Source: Cyclobacteriaceae bacterium (GTDB lineage: Bacteria; Bacteroidota; Bacteroidia; Cytophagales; Cyclobacteriaceae). From it: DNA of 64,000 bases. The first letter of the stretch is position 1. Each line of letters opens with the position of its first letter. The stretch spans positions 3,873,001 through 3,937,000 of the forward strand of contig CP129487.1 of assembly GCA_030584025.1 (NCBI GenBank), given 5' to 3'. This document shows, in pieces, positions 14,570-22,052 of the stretch. Below the pieces are notes generated by a model, which was not told the DNA's origin, searched no databases, and saw only the letters and a program-made list of their open reading frames with translations. Made by a program: the position numbers and the translations under genes.

Positions 14570-16795
14570 TTATTCTATATACTTTAAAATTTCAAGCGCT
14601 ACTGCTCTCGCCATTAGCGGAGGAACCGCATTACCCACTAGCGTGAATTGCGGAACTTCTGATTTCCTTTTGTTTCCTCCAGTTGATCTTTTACCTTGGA
14701 ATACAAACGAATCATCAAAAGATTGTAGCCTGGCCATTTCACGAACGGTCAAAGCCCGCGGACTAGAGAAGTGAATATAGTCATCAGGGATGGTCATTAC
14801 TGTTGGGCTTTGGGAATCTGGTTTAAGAACATTATAATTTCTCTTCTCCGAATCTAAGCCAATTTTCTTTAATTTCTTCTTCGCTTCTTCATAATCTCCA
14901 GCTTCTAGAATAATTTGCAAACGTTTTATAACGTCATCATTTTGTTTGCTGGTCTTGTGGTTGTGCAATGGGGCTACAACGTGTGAGAGGGAGCTATGTA
15001 GTTCATCAAAATTTCTTACATAAAAAGGATTCTTTGCATTGGAAAATCTTCCGTTTAGTCGCCCTCTTTTTGACCATTCTGCGAAAGTAAGCCCACCCTT
15101 TTCATCAATTGCCCCATCAAGGGTTCTCTTTTTCAACAGTGAAACCATTTTACCATAAGAGCCATTGTACCTCTCCTTCAGATTGACTTGTTCGTAATTA
15201 AATTTTTCATCATCATTTCCAACAAAATCCAAGTCATACAATGCTTCAAAAACGGTAACTTTTTCTTTTCCACTAACAGTGGGTGGGACTTCTTTAATTA
15301 GTTTTTGATCTTTTCTGCATCCAATAAAAAGAACCCTTTCCCTGTTTTGAGGAACACCATAATTCGAAGCAAGTGCAACAAACGGAGCTTCAATGTTATA
15401 AAGACGAATGTGTGATAAAATTTCCTCAAATCGTTTCTCTTTATTAGCCCTCTTTACAAAGGCTTTAAGTCCACTCATACACTCATCAAAGGAATAAGTG
15501 TAAATTTCTAATGCCTTGACGATTTCATTAACTTCTTCAGCGTATTCTTTAGAGGGCTTTAACCGTTTAAATGATTGATTGATTTTTTCCACAATTGTTT
15601 CCGCATCAATTGCTGTGAGAAAATCATCAAAATCATTAACAAAGTAATCTGAATCAATGTCACAGAAAGCCTTCTCGTTGATTATTTTTTTCCTAATGTA
15701 TGCAAGCTCACTTGTTCTTTTTAAGAGGTTGAATCCATGTCTAATGGTTATGATATCCTTGTCAGTCTTGCTCGTTTTGTAATCAACAATTTTGGGAGTT
15801 AATACCCTAAAAATATTTTCAATGTTCTGTAAATACTTTTCTTTTAGTGCTTCCAAGTTTTTATCCGTGGCAGATTCAAATTGCAGGCGGAGATTATAGC
15901 ACTCCAAAATAAATGAATCCTCTTTTTCGACTTTTTTCAAATCAATAATGAATTGAATCAACTGATGGAACTCATTTAGGTCAACAATTGATCTAATTTC
16001 TTGGACTATCATCTCCTGAATTCTGCCCTCTTCTTTAGTGAGAATTCCCTTGACATTTTCCATCACAAAGTACTTAGGGCGCAGTTGACGGATAACTTTG
16101 AGATAATGTGCAAAAAGATCATCTTTCTTGTCAAATTTTTTCCGCTTACCAGCAAGACTGAAACTTTGGCATGGAGGGCCTCCACAGACTACATCTACAC
16201 TCTTACCTTTTAATTTCTTGAGTAGGTTGTCGAGAAAATCTGGCTCAGTAATATCTTGCCTTAAAAATTCAGCATCCATTCCCAGCTGATAATTATATCG
16301 AGCAAGATGTGTGAGTTCACAATTTTCATTTATATCACTTCCTAATAGAAAATCATATAACTTATTTTCATGCTCAGCTTGTAAAAAGCCCTCACTAAAT
16401 CCACCTGCTCCTGCAAATAGATCAACGAAGGTGATTCGCTGTTTCCCTTTGTAATATTCTTCATTATCACAATAGATGAATGTGCCCGTATTTGATTTTC
16501 TGGTGGTAACAAGAGATTGAATCTTGTCTTTTATTTTTTTATTCGAGAGTTGGTTAGTAGGCGCAGTTTCAAGATGCTTTTCAATTTCATGTTTTAGAAA
16601 GGATAAGAACTTATTTATTGACTTGTGCCTATATTCTGTTTCCTTGACACATTGATTTTTGTTGTCCCAATCTTTCCTTTTAATCTTTTCTCCTGTGGCC
16701 ACTTTAATCTGTACATCTTTTTTACGTAGCACTAAATGGATTGGAAATTGTTTGCTTTTATCTGCCTTATCAAGGTAAAATTTAACTTTAATCAT
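14570..16795 (-). CDS. DNA (cytosine-5-)methyltransferase with N-terminal recombinase-arm-like domain
   Basis: A 741-residue protein. Methyltransferase motifs are in canonical order: I FVDLFAGAGGFSEG (123-136), IV GGPPCQSFSLAG with catalytic Cys209, VI MENVKGIL (245-252), VIII NYGVPQNRERVLFIG (478-492), IX RALTVREMARLQSF (680-693), X GNAVPP (721-726). It methylates C5 of cytosine using SAM. Two oddities stand out. Residues 1-100 (IKVKFYLDKADKSKQFPIHL, GEKIKRKDWDNKNQCVK) match the arm-DNA-binding domain pattern of Bacteroidota tyrosine recombinases. About 195 extra, mostly helical residues sit between motifs VI and VIII. Target recognition probably lies between VIII and IX (about 530-660). It leads the operon with the DGQHR-like and HEPN-like genes. 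Confidence 0.93.
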   Translation of the reverse strand: MIKVKFYLDKADKSKQFPIHLVLRKKDVQIKVATGEKIKRKDWDNKNQCVKETEYRHKSINKFLSFLKHEIEKHLETAPTNQLSNKKIKDKIQSLVTTRKSNTGTFIYCDNEEYYKGKQRITFVDLFAGAGGFSEGFLQAEHENKLYDFLLGSDINENCELTHLARYNYQLGMDAEFLRQDITEPDFLDNLLKKLKGKSVDVVCGGPPCQSFSLAGKRKKFDKKDDLFAHYLKVIRQLRPKYFVMENVKGILTKEEGRIQEMIVQEIRSIVDLNEFHQLIQFIIDLKKVEKEDSFILECYNLRLQFESATDKNLEALKEKYLQNIENIFRVLTPKIVDYKTSKTDKDIITIRHGFNLLKRTSELAYIRKKIINEKAFCDIDSDYFVNDFDDFLTAIDAETIVEKINQSFKRLKPSKEYAEEVNEIVKALEIYTYSFDECMSGLKAFVKRANKEKRFEEILSHIRLYNIEAPFVALASNYGVPQNRERVLFIGCRKDQKLIKEVPPTVSGKEKVTVFEALYDLDFVGNDDEKFNYEQVNLKERYNGSYGKMVSLLKKRTLDGAIDEKGGLTFAEWSKRGRLNGRFSNAKNPFYVRNFDELHSSLSHVVAPLHNHKTSKQNDDVIKRLQIILEAGDYEEAKKKLKKIGLDSEKRNYNVLKPDSQSPTVMTIPDDYIHFSSPRALTVREMARLQSFDDSFVFQGKRSTGGNKRKSEVPQFTLVGNAVPPLMARAVALEILKYIE

Positions 16796-16800
16796 AAGTT

Positions 16801-16853
16801 ACGGACGTTTTTACGGACACGGACAAATTTACGGACATTTGGTTTGTTTGCAA
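16801..16853 (-). promoter_or_regulatory. methyltransferase promoter overlapped by GTCCGT direct repeats
   Basis: Read on the minus strand, a -33 TTG (16851-16853) is followed after 19 bp by TAAATTTG (16824-16831), a perfect Bacteroidota TAnnTTTG -7 box. Four GTCCGT hexamers (plus-strand ACGGAC at 16801, 16813, 16819 and 16831, spaced 12, 6 and 12 bp) straddle that box, ending 5 bp before the start codon. The layout suggests an operator controlling the methyltransferase operon, possibly by the arm-like domain of the enzyme itself. Confidence 0.65.
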
Positions 16854-16938
16854 TAGAAAGGACTTTACCGCGACATTAATTGTCAGCTTTTGAGACCCCC
16901 ATCTTTTAGTTTGCAAACATGTTCTCTTAGATTAATGT

Positions 16939-16950
16939 TAAAGTGTGGTG
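16939..16950 (+). repeat. 12 bp direct repeat, right copy flanking the island
   Basis: TAAAGTGTGGTG, identical to 10625-10636 and in the same orientation. It lies immediately before the GC-rich non-coding repeat, so the element may have inserted at or near that repeat. Confidence 0.4.
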
Positions 16951-17086
16951 TCTCTGCGTGAGGGATTGCAGCGGATACCCTACAGTTGCGCGGGCATGTG
17001 TGTTGGCACGAGGAGTAGGAGCGGAAAGCCCGGCCCGCAGGGACACGCCCTGACGCACAAAGCGGTCAGGACAGGCCATAAAAAAA

Positions 17087-17105
17087 GCAGTCCGTGTGGG
17101 ACTGC
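17087..17105. terminator. terminator-like hairpin
   Basis: Stem GCAGTCC/GGACTGC with loop GTGTG, preceded by a run of A and followed by CTTT. On the minus strand it would terminate transcripts leaving the tricorn gene with a U-rich tail from the A run. Confidence 0.55.
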
Positions 17106-17145
17106 CTTTACGTTTGTGATAATCACCCCCTCCGGCCTACGGCCA

Positions 17146-17265
17146 GAGGCTGTCTCAAAAGTGGCATTATCCTGAAGGTTGAGCCTGTCGAAACCTAGTC
17201 TGGCTTCGATTTCAGCCTTCGACAAGCTCAGGCTTCTGATTCGAACTGACTTTTGAGACAGCCTC
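17146..17265. mobile_element. 120 bp MITE-like element with 17 bp terminal inverted repeats
   Basis: Perfect terminal inverted repeats GAGGCTGTCTCAAAAGT (17146-17162) and its complement (17249-17265) enclose 86 bp. The interior carries another inverted pair built on GAGCCTGTCGAA and TTCGACAAGCTCAGG. Ends of this type resemble, from memory, those of IS1182-like elements in Bacteroidota. No transposase is present, so it would be non-autonomous. No target duplication is visible. It ends 13 bp short of the tricorn stop codon. Confidence 0.65.
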
Positions 17266-17278
17266 AATTTGTTAGGAG

Positions 17279-20200
17279 TTAATTTTTTATTGGACGCTTA
17301 TACTTCACTGGCGGTGCGGGCTCGGGTTTGATTTCGAGCGCCTGTGTTTTTAGCAGGTTCAATGCTTCCTGCACGGCACGCTCCAGTTGCGGATCATGGC
17401 CGGCAATTACTTCGGCAGGTGTTTGCTCTACGTGAATATCGGGCGGTATGCCCACGCCTTCCACGGCCCACTCACCATGTACATCGTAGAAGCCACCGCG
17501 TGGCGCCACCATGCGGCCACCGTCAACAAACGGAGGTGTATCCCATGTGCCCACCAGGCCGCCCCAGGTTTTGGTGCCCACCAGCGGCCCGAGTTTCATT
17601 TTGTTAAACAGGTACGGCAGCAAGTCGCCACCGGAACCGGCACGCTCGTTAATGAGCATCACCTTCGGCCCGAAGATGCCCGCGTTGGGTGTAAGGAACG
17701 GGCGGTGATCGCTGGCGCGGCTGTTGAAGTAGCCGTGCAGTTCGCGCGCCATAATGTCAACCATGTAGTCGGCTGCGGAGCCGCCACCGTTGTTGCGCTC
17801 ATCAATGATGGCGCCCTTCTTGTGCTGCTGGGCAAAGTAGTAGCGGTTAAAATACGTGTAGCCGCCCTGCCCCGTGTTGGGCACGTACACGTACGCAAGC
17901 TGGCCGTTGGAAAGTTCGTCTACTTTTTTGCGGTTGCTCTCCACCCAGTGCATCATGCGCAGTTGGTTGTCGTTTTCAACGGGCACCACGGTAACCACGC
18001 GAGAGCCATCCAGTGAGGGTTTACTGTTCACGCGTATTTTAATTTGCCGGTTGGCGGTGCCTTCAAAATGTTTGAACAGGTTTTGTGATGTGGTGAGTGG
18101 CTGGCCGTTTACTTCGAGCAAATAATCGCCTGCGTTTATGTTGATACCCGGTTCGCGCAGCGGTGCGTTCAGGTTTGGGTTCCAGTCTTCACCCAGGTAG
18201 ATTTTTTTGAAGCGGTAATAATTACCGGCCGCTTCAAAGTCGGCCCCGAGTAACCCGATGGGCACATTTTTTACTTCGGGATAGTCGCCTCCGCGGGTGT
18301 ACGAGTGGCCTACGGCTACTTCACCACCTACAATGTCCACTATGTAGTTCAGGTCTTCGCGGTGGCGTACGTGATCCACCCAGGGTGCGTACCACTTATA
18401 TACATCATTCCACGGAGCGCCATGCGTGTTGTCTACATACAGGAAGTCGCGCTGGTAGCGCCAGCCTTCGCGGAAAATTTGTTTCCACTCGGCCATCGGA
18501 TCGATTTTTATTTTTAAAGAAGCAAGCGCATCCAGTTTTCCATCGCCCGGTTTTTTGTTGTTGTCGGTTGTGCCGAGTATGCCCCACGTACTGTTGCTGC
18601 GGTACAGCAACGACTTGCGGTCGTTGGAAATGCTGACTTCGTTAACGGATGAGAGATACGTTTCGGTTTTTAAATCTTTGAAGTTGTAGCGATGTAATGT
18701 GGCGCCTGGCTGATTGGGAATATTTTCAGCATAAAACACATAGCCTTCCGGACCGGGATAGAGTGCGGTGTAGTCGCGCTGCGGAATATCCACAGCGAGT
18801 ATGCGCTGTGCCAGGTTGTCCATATCAATTTTTACGGTGTTCGATTTTGCTGGCGTTGCCGCTGCAGGTGTGGTTTTGCCTTTGGCCGATGCAGGTGGTG
18901 TTGATGGTTCTTCTTTTGGTTTTTCTTTTTCGTCATCGCTGCGCGGGGCCAGTGGTGAGGTGTCGGTTTTGCTGAGCACAATTAAATAGAGTGCACGCGT
19001 AACCGGACGATCGTATGAACTCATTTCAAGCCAACCGGTATTCAATCCGTAATTGGTGCTGGCAAGGAAGTACAAATATTTTCCGGTGGCATCCCACACG
19101 GGTGAGATGGCATCGGCCATGCCATCGGTGAGTTGCAGCGTTTGACCGGTTTCTACATTATGTGCTTTAATTACTTTGTAGTTGCTTTCAATGAGGCGTG
19201 CATAGGCAATCCACTTGCTGTCGGGCGACCACACCGGGTTCATCGAACGGTTCGGGTGTGCATAGCGTTCGGTGTCGGCCTTCTTGGTTACGCCTGAGTT
19301 TACATCGGTGTAGAGCAAGTTGTAATCGGTGTCGGTGTAGGCAATGTATTTCCCATCAGGCGACCACTCGGGTCGGAAGAAGAACGTAGGATTGGGAATG
19401 GAAATCACTTTTGGTTTTTCCAGTCCTTCTTGGTCGGTGATATAGAGTTGATACTCACCACTGGCATCGCTGAAATACGCAATGCGCTTTCCATCAGGTG
19501 ACCATACGGGAAAGCGATCGGCTGCACCGGATGTGTTGGCGATGTTGCGCCAGTTGCCTTTTTCTTTTGGCACGGTAAAGATTTCTCCGCGGTGTTCAAA
19601 CAACGCACGCTGTCCCGTTGGTGAGAGCGAAGCATTTTGCAGTGCATTGGCACGCACATCCTGCCAGCGTTCACGCGCCCAGTGAAAATCGCCACGCACG
19701 TGGATGGTTAATTTTTTGGTGGTGCCGTTTGCCGGATTGAGTGTATGTAAATATCCGCCTTGTTCGTACACGATCAAACCCCCACCGGCATCGAGGCTCT
19801 TCACATCGAAGTCGGCATGAAAGGTTTGTTGTTTCAATTCATTGGTTGCCGGATTAAACGACCACACGTTGTTGGCGTAGTCGCGCTCCGATAAAAAGTA
19901 CACCACGTTGTTCAACCACGTTGGATCAGTGTGGCGCTCGTTATCGGTTTGAGGCGTCATCTTCAACGCAAAGGTTTTTAAATCCACAATCCAGATGGGC
20001 TTGGCCTGGCCACCGCGGTAGTTGCGCCACTCCGGATCCCAGAAACCAATTTGCTGGTAGGCGATGTGATTGCCATTCTCTGAAATTTCTCCGGATACGG
20101 CACGCGGTATGGCCAGTGCTTCGGGCATGCCGCCTTTTTTATTCACTTTAAAAATTTTTGATTCTTTGGTGGGCAAAGAACCTTCACGTGCCGATGAAAA

Positions 20201-20560
20201 TAAAATGAATTCGCCATCGGGTGTCCAGCCCGTTACCTGGTCGTTAAACGGATGCCAGGTGAGGCGCTCGGGTTGGCCGCCTTCGGTTGGTATGACATAC
20301 ACATCGGTGTTGCCATCGTACTGACCGGTAAAGGCGATGTGTTTGCCATCGGGCGAGAAGTGCGGGTTGGCTTCCATGCCCTCGTTGGAGGTGAGTCTGC
20401 GCGCATCGCCTCCGTCTTTGTTTACGATCCACAAATCGTTGGCGTACACAAAGGCAACGTGCTCCTTGCTGATGGTGGGCTGGCGCAGGAGCATGGTACC
20501 CTGTGCAAAGACTTGAAAAGAGAGTAAGGAAGTGATGAAGAGGAGTAAAAGCGTTTTCAT
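17279..20560 (-). CDS. tricorn protease homologue (S41 family) with PDZ domain, exported
   Basis: A 1093-residue protein with a signal peptide ending VFAQ, so unlike archaeal tricorn it is periplasmic. The order matches tricorn: a six-bladed WD40/TolB-like propeller (LTSNEGMEANPHFSPDGKHI and similar), a second seven-bladed propeller, a PDZ domain near residues 800-870 (GDYLLEVNGQPL), and the S41 catalytic core. Catalytic candidates are His in VGHSYTRGGDYPE near 750, Ser in ERAGSGGDLLPY near 977, and Glu in GEWAVEGVGIPPD near 1030, at positions close to tricorn's own triad. A low-complexity Pro/Ala/Lys linker lies near residues 540-575. It would degrade oligopeptides. Confidence 0.93.
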   Translation of the reverse strand: MKTLLLLFITSLLSFQVFAQGTMLLRQPTISKEHVAFVYANDLWIVNKDGGDARRLTSNEGMEANPHFSPDGKHIAFTGQYDGNTDVYVIPTEGGQPERLTWHPFNDQVTGWTPDGEFILFSSAREGSLPTKESKIFKVNKKGGMPEALAIPRAVSGEISENGNHIAYQQIGFWDPEWRNYRGGQAKPIWIVDLKTFALKMTPQTDNERHTDPTWLNNVVYFLSERDYANNVWSFNPATNELKQQTFHADFDVKSLDAGGGLIVYEQGGYLHTLNPANGTTKKLTIHVRGDFHWARERWQDVRANALQNASLSPTGQRALFEHRGEIFTVPKEKGNWRNIANTSGAADRFPVWSPDGKRIAYFSDASGEYQLYITDQEGLEKPKVISIPNPTFFFRPEWSPDGKYIAYTDTDYNLLYTDVNSGVTKKADTERYAHPNRSMNPVWSPDSKWIAYARLIESNYKVIKAHNVETGQTLQLTDGMADAISPVWDATGKYLYFLASTNYGLNTGWLEMSSYDRPVTRALYLIVLSKTDTSPLAPRSDDEKEKPKEEPSTPPASAKGKTTPAAATPAKSNTVKIDMDNLAQRILAVDIPQRDYTALYPGPEGYVFYAENIPNQPGATLHRYNFKDLKTETYLSSVNEVSISNDRKSLLYRSNSTWGILGTTDNNKKPGDGKLDALASLKIKIDPMAEWKQIFREGWRYQRDFLYVDNTHGAPWNDVYKWYAPWVDHVRHREDLNYIVDIVGGEVAVGHSYTRGGDYPEVKNVPIGLLGADFEAAGNYYRFKKIYLGEDWNPNLNAPLREPGININAGDYLLEVNGQPLTTSQNLFKHFEGTANRQIKIRVNSKPSLDGSRVVTVVPVENDNQLRMMHWVESNRKKVDELSNGQLAYVYVPNTGQGGYTYFNRYYFAQQHKKGAIIDERNNGGGSAADYMVDIMARELHGYFNSRASDHRPFLTPNAGIFGPKVMLINERAGSGGDLLPYLFNKMKLGPLVGTKTWGGLVGTWDTPPFVDGGRMVAPRGGFYDVHGEWAVEGVGIPPDIHVEQTPAEVIAGHDPQLERAVQEALNLLKTQALEIKPEPAPPVKYKRPIKN

Positions 20561-20669
20561 AAGCGTGAAGGTTAAATCACGATGAAGGTAACAGTTTTGA
20601 TTGAGAGCGCAGGTGCCGGTGGTGGAAAAGGTGAGGTGACTTCTTGCGCGTGGCTGTTCCCCCTTTGGG

Positions 20670-20691
20670 CCCGCCTGACCGTACGGGCAGG
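20670..20691 (-). repeat. 22 bp GC-rich REP-like hairpin, second copy
   Basis: Reverse complement of the hairpin at 5852-5873 with one mismatch (centre GTAC instead of GGAC on this strand). It lies in the repeat-rich spacer upstream of the tricorn gene. Confidence 0.7.
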
Positions 20692-20712
20692 GGTTAAGGG
20701 GCGTGGGGAGGC

Positions 20713-21076
20713 TGATCTTTTGTCGTGCCGGTGTGTCGGTGGGCGATTGTAGTTGGCTGATCAGTCGCAGTCGACACAGTTGCTTGTTTGCTTAACCCGG
20801 AGTTGCACTCCGGGTTTGCACATTCAATCCCTTCGGGATTGTGAAGTCGTGATGCTTGACTTAGTATGATGTAACGATTCTGCCTGCCTCGCGTTGATCT
20901 TTTGTCGTGCCGGTGTGTCGGTGAATTATTGTAGTTCGCTGATCAGTTGCAGTCTACACAGTTGTTTTGTGCGCTTAACCCGGAGTGCAACTCCGGGTTA
21001 GCACATTTAATCCCTTCGGGATTATTGGAGTTGTGATGTTGACTTGCATGATGTAACGGTTCTGCATTTGAGTTAC
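20713..21076. repeat. two tandem copies of a 182 bp structured repeat
   Basis: Copy 1 starts at 20713 and copy 2 at 20895, both with TGATCTTTTGTCGTGCC. Each carries two hairpins: a perfect 10 bp stem AACCCGGAGT/ACTCCGGGTT (20794-20816 and 20977-20999) and AATCCCTTCGGGATT (20826-20840 and 21009-21023). Between copies the stems are identical while the linkers and the 3-nt loop differ, which suggests selection on structure. The pair is flanked by GTTCCCCCTTTGGG at 20656-20669 and 21095-21108. The remainder of the 569 bp gap (20561-21129) has no gene. Confidence 0.75.
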
Positions 21077-21129
21077 GCTTAACCGCGCGCGGCAGTTCCC
21101 CCTTTGGGGACAAGGGGGCGCGGATGGGC

Positions 21130-22005
21130 CTACACCAACTCCACCTCTTCTGCTTTTGTCACATTTTTCAAAGACGTTTGAATGCGTTTAATCACATCTG
21201 CATTCCACAACATACGGTAATGTCCCACATCTTTAAGCGTGATCAGTTCAGCCTGTGGCAGTTTGCTGCCCAGGCGTAACGAGTTTGCGTAGGGCAACAC
21301 CTTGTCATTGATGTCGTGGAGGATGGTGATTGCCTTCACGCGGATGTCGCGTGCTTTGTCTTCTACCGTTACGGTTTCCACACGTTCATTTAAAATAGAC
21401 TCGGCTTTATTGAGCAGGTACTGGTATGCTTTATTTCCTAACCCAATAATATTTTTGAATTCATTAAAAATGTCGATTAAGCGGTTGGGGGAAGTGAGCA
21501 TGATAAACTGATCTACTTCATAGCGCGAGCCGGATAAAGCGTAGGTGCTTACAGCCGAACCAAAGGAGTGTGAAACAATTGAAAAAGGTGCTGTTGGATT
21601 CAGGTGAAAGATCAACGCGCGCAATGCCTCACGACAAGCATACAGGTTGGTGTGCGTAAGTGTTGATTTGCCATGTGCCGGAAGATCAAGCGCCACCACG
21701 CGGTAGCCTTCATGGGCCAGCATGTTCGCAATGGCGCCCATGCTTCCGGCATTCGATTCCCAGCCGTGTACGATCACTACAAGTTTGCCCTCCGGATTTC
21801 CGGTTTCGTAGGCATGCAGATTTTCATGCGGGTATGTTACAGTAAATGATCGTGCCTGGTTGTAAAACCCCAACTCAGCTTTTTTGAGAGGAAGTTTTCG
21901 TGTTTTCTGAAACAACCGGAAGGCCTTTGCTCCTGCCCGCCTTGGATTGATCACCGAATACAATGAATAATAGAGTCGAACGAGAGAGAGCATAAGTGTT
22001 TTCAT
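21130..22005 (-). CDS. alpha/beta hydrolase
   Basis: A 291-residue protein with the alpha/beta-hydrolase core: the oxyanion segment VIVHGWESNAGS near residue 80, LDLPAHGKS near 107, the nucleophile elbow SHSFGSA with Ser147, and the C-terminal catalytic His in VGHYRMLW. The Asp is probably in HDINDKVLP. The N-terminal 45 residues are basic and hydrophobic and may sit on the membrane. A perfect palindrome identical in core to the one before the TetR gene lies 15 bp upstream, so the hydrolase is likely controlled by that regulator. Substrate unknown; ester or lipid substrates are typical. Confidence 0.85.
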   Translation of the reverse strand: MKTLMLSLVRLYYSLYSVINPRRAGAKAFRLFQKTRKLPLKKAELGFYNQARSFTVTYPHENLHAYETGNPEGKLVVIVHGWESNAGSMGAIANMLAHEGYRVVALDLPAHGKSTLTHTNLYACREALRALIFHLNPTAPFSIVSHSFGSAVSTYALSGSRYEVDQFIMLTSPNRLIDIFNEFKNIIGLGNKAYQYLLNKAESILNERVETVTVEDKARDIRVKAITILHDINDKVLPYANSLRLGSKLPQAELITLKDVGHYRMLWNADVIKRIQTSLKNVTKAEEVELV

Positions 22006-22019
22006 GGGGTACAGTATTT

Positions 22020-22035
22020 TATACCGATCGGTATA
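22020..22035 (-). promoter_or_regulatory. TetR-type operator before the hydrolase gene
   Basis: A perfect 16 bp palindrome TATACCGATCGGTATA in the 47 bp between the TetR gene and the hydrolase start. It shares the TATACCGAT half-site with 22665-22682. Confidence 0.75.
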
Positions 22036-22052
22036 TTTATGGTAAAAAAAAT

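Larger units (their letters stand above)
16854..17145. other. intergenic region at the right edge of the island, non-coding repeat
   Basis: No gene is supported. After the 12 bp direct repeat at 16939-16950 comes a GC-rich stretch (16951-17080) with two related half-units, GGGATTGCAGCGGATACCC and AGGAGCGGAAAGCCC. It resembles a dispersed non-coding repeat I associate with Bacteroidota genomes, which I cannot name. A terminator-like hairpin follows at 17087-17105. The frames at 16945-17175 and 16980-17267 are translations of repeats. Confidence 0.4.

Noticed and set aside
14570..16795. N-terminus of the methyltransferase considered as a fused full integrase
   Set aside because: Only the arm-like domain is present; no catalytic R, H, R or Y residues of a tyrosine recombinase are found.
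16801..16840. ACGGAC repeats considered as a CRISPR-like array
   Set aside because: The units are six bases without spacers of uniform length and lie in a promoter; an operator is the better reading.
16945..17267. Frames on both strands in the island-edge spacer
   Set aside because: They translate the GC-rich repeat, the hairpin and the MITE-like element; no sign of protein selection.
17387..18016. 209-codon plus-strand frame antisense to the tricorn homologue
   Set aside because: Shadow frame of a well-supported gene; rich in His, Val and Ala as expected for antisense of GC-rich coding DNA.
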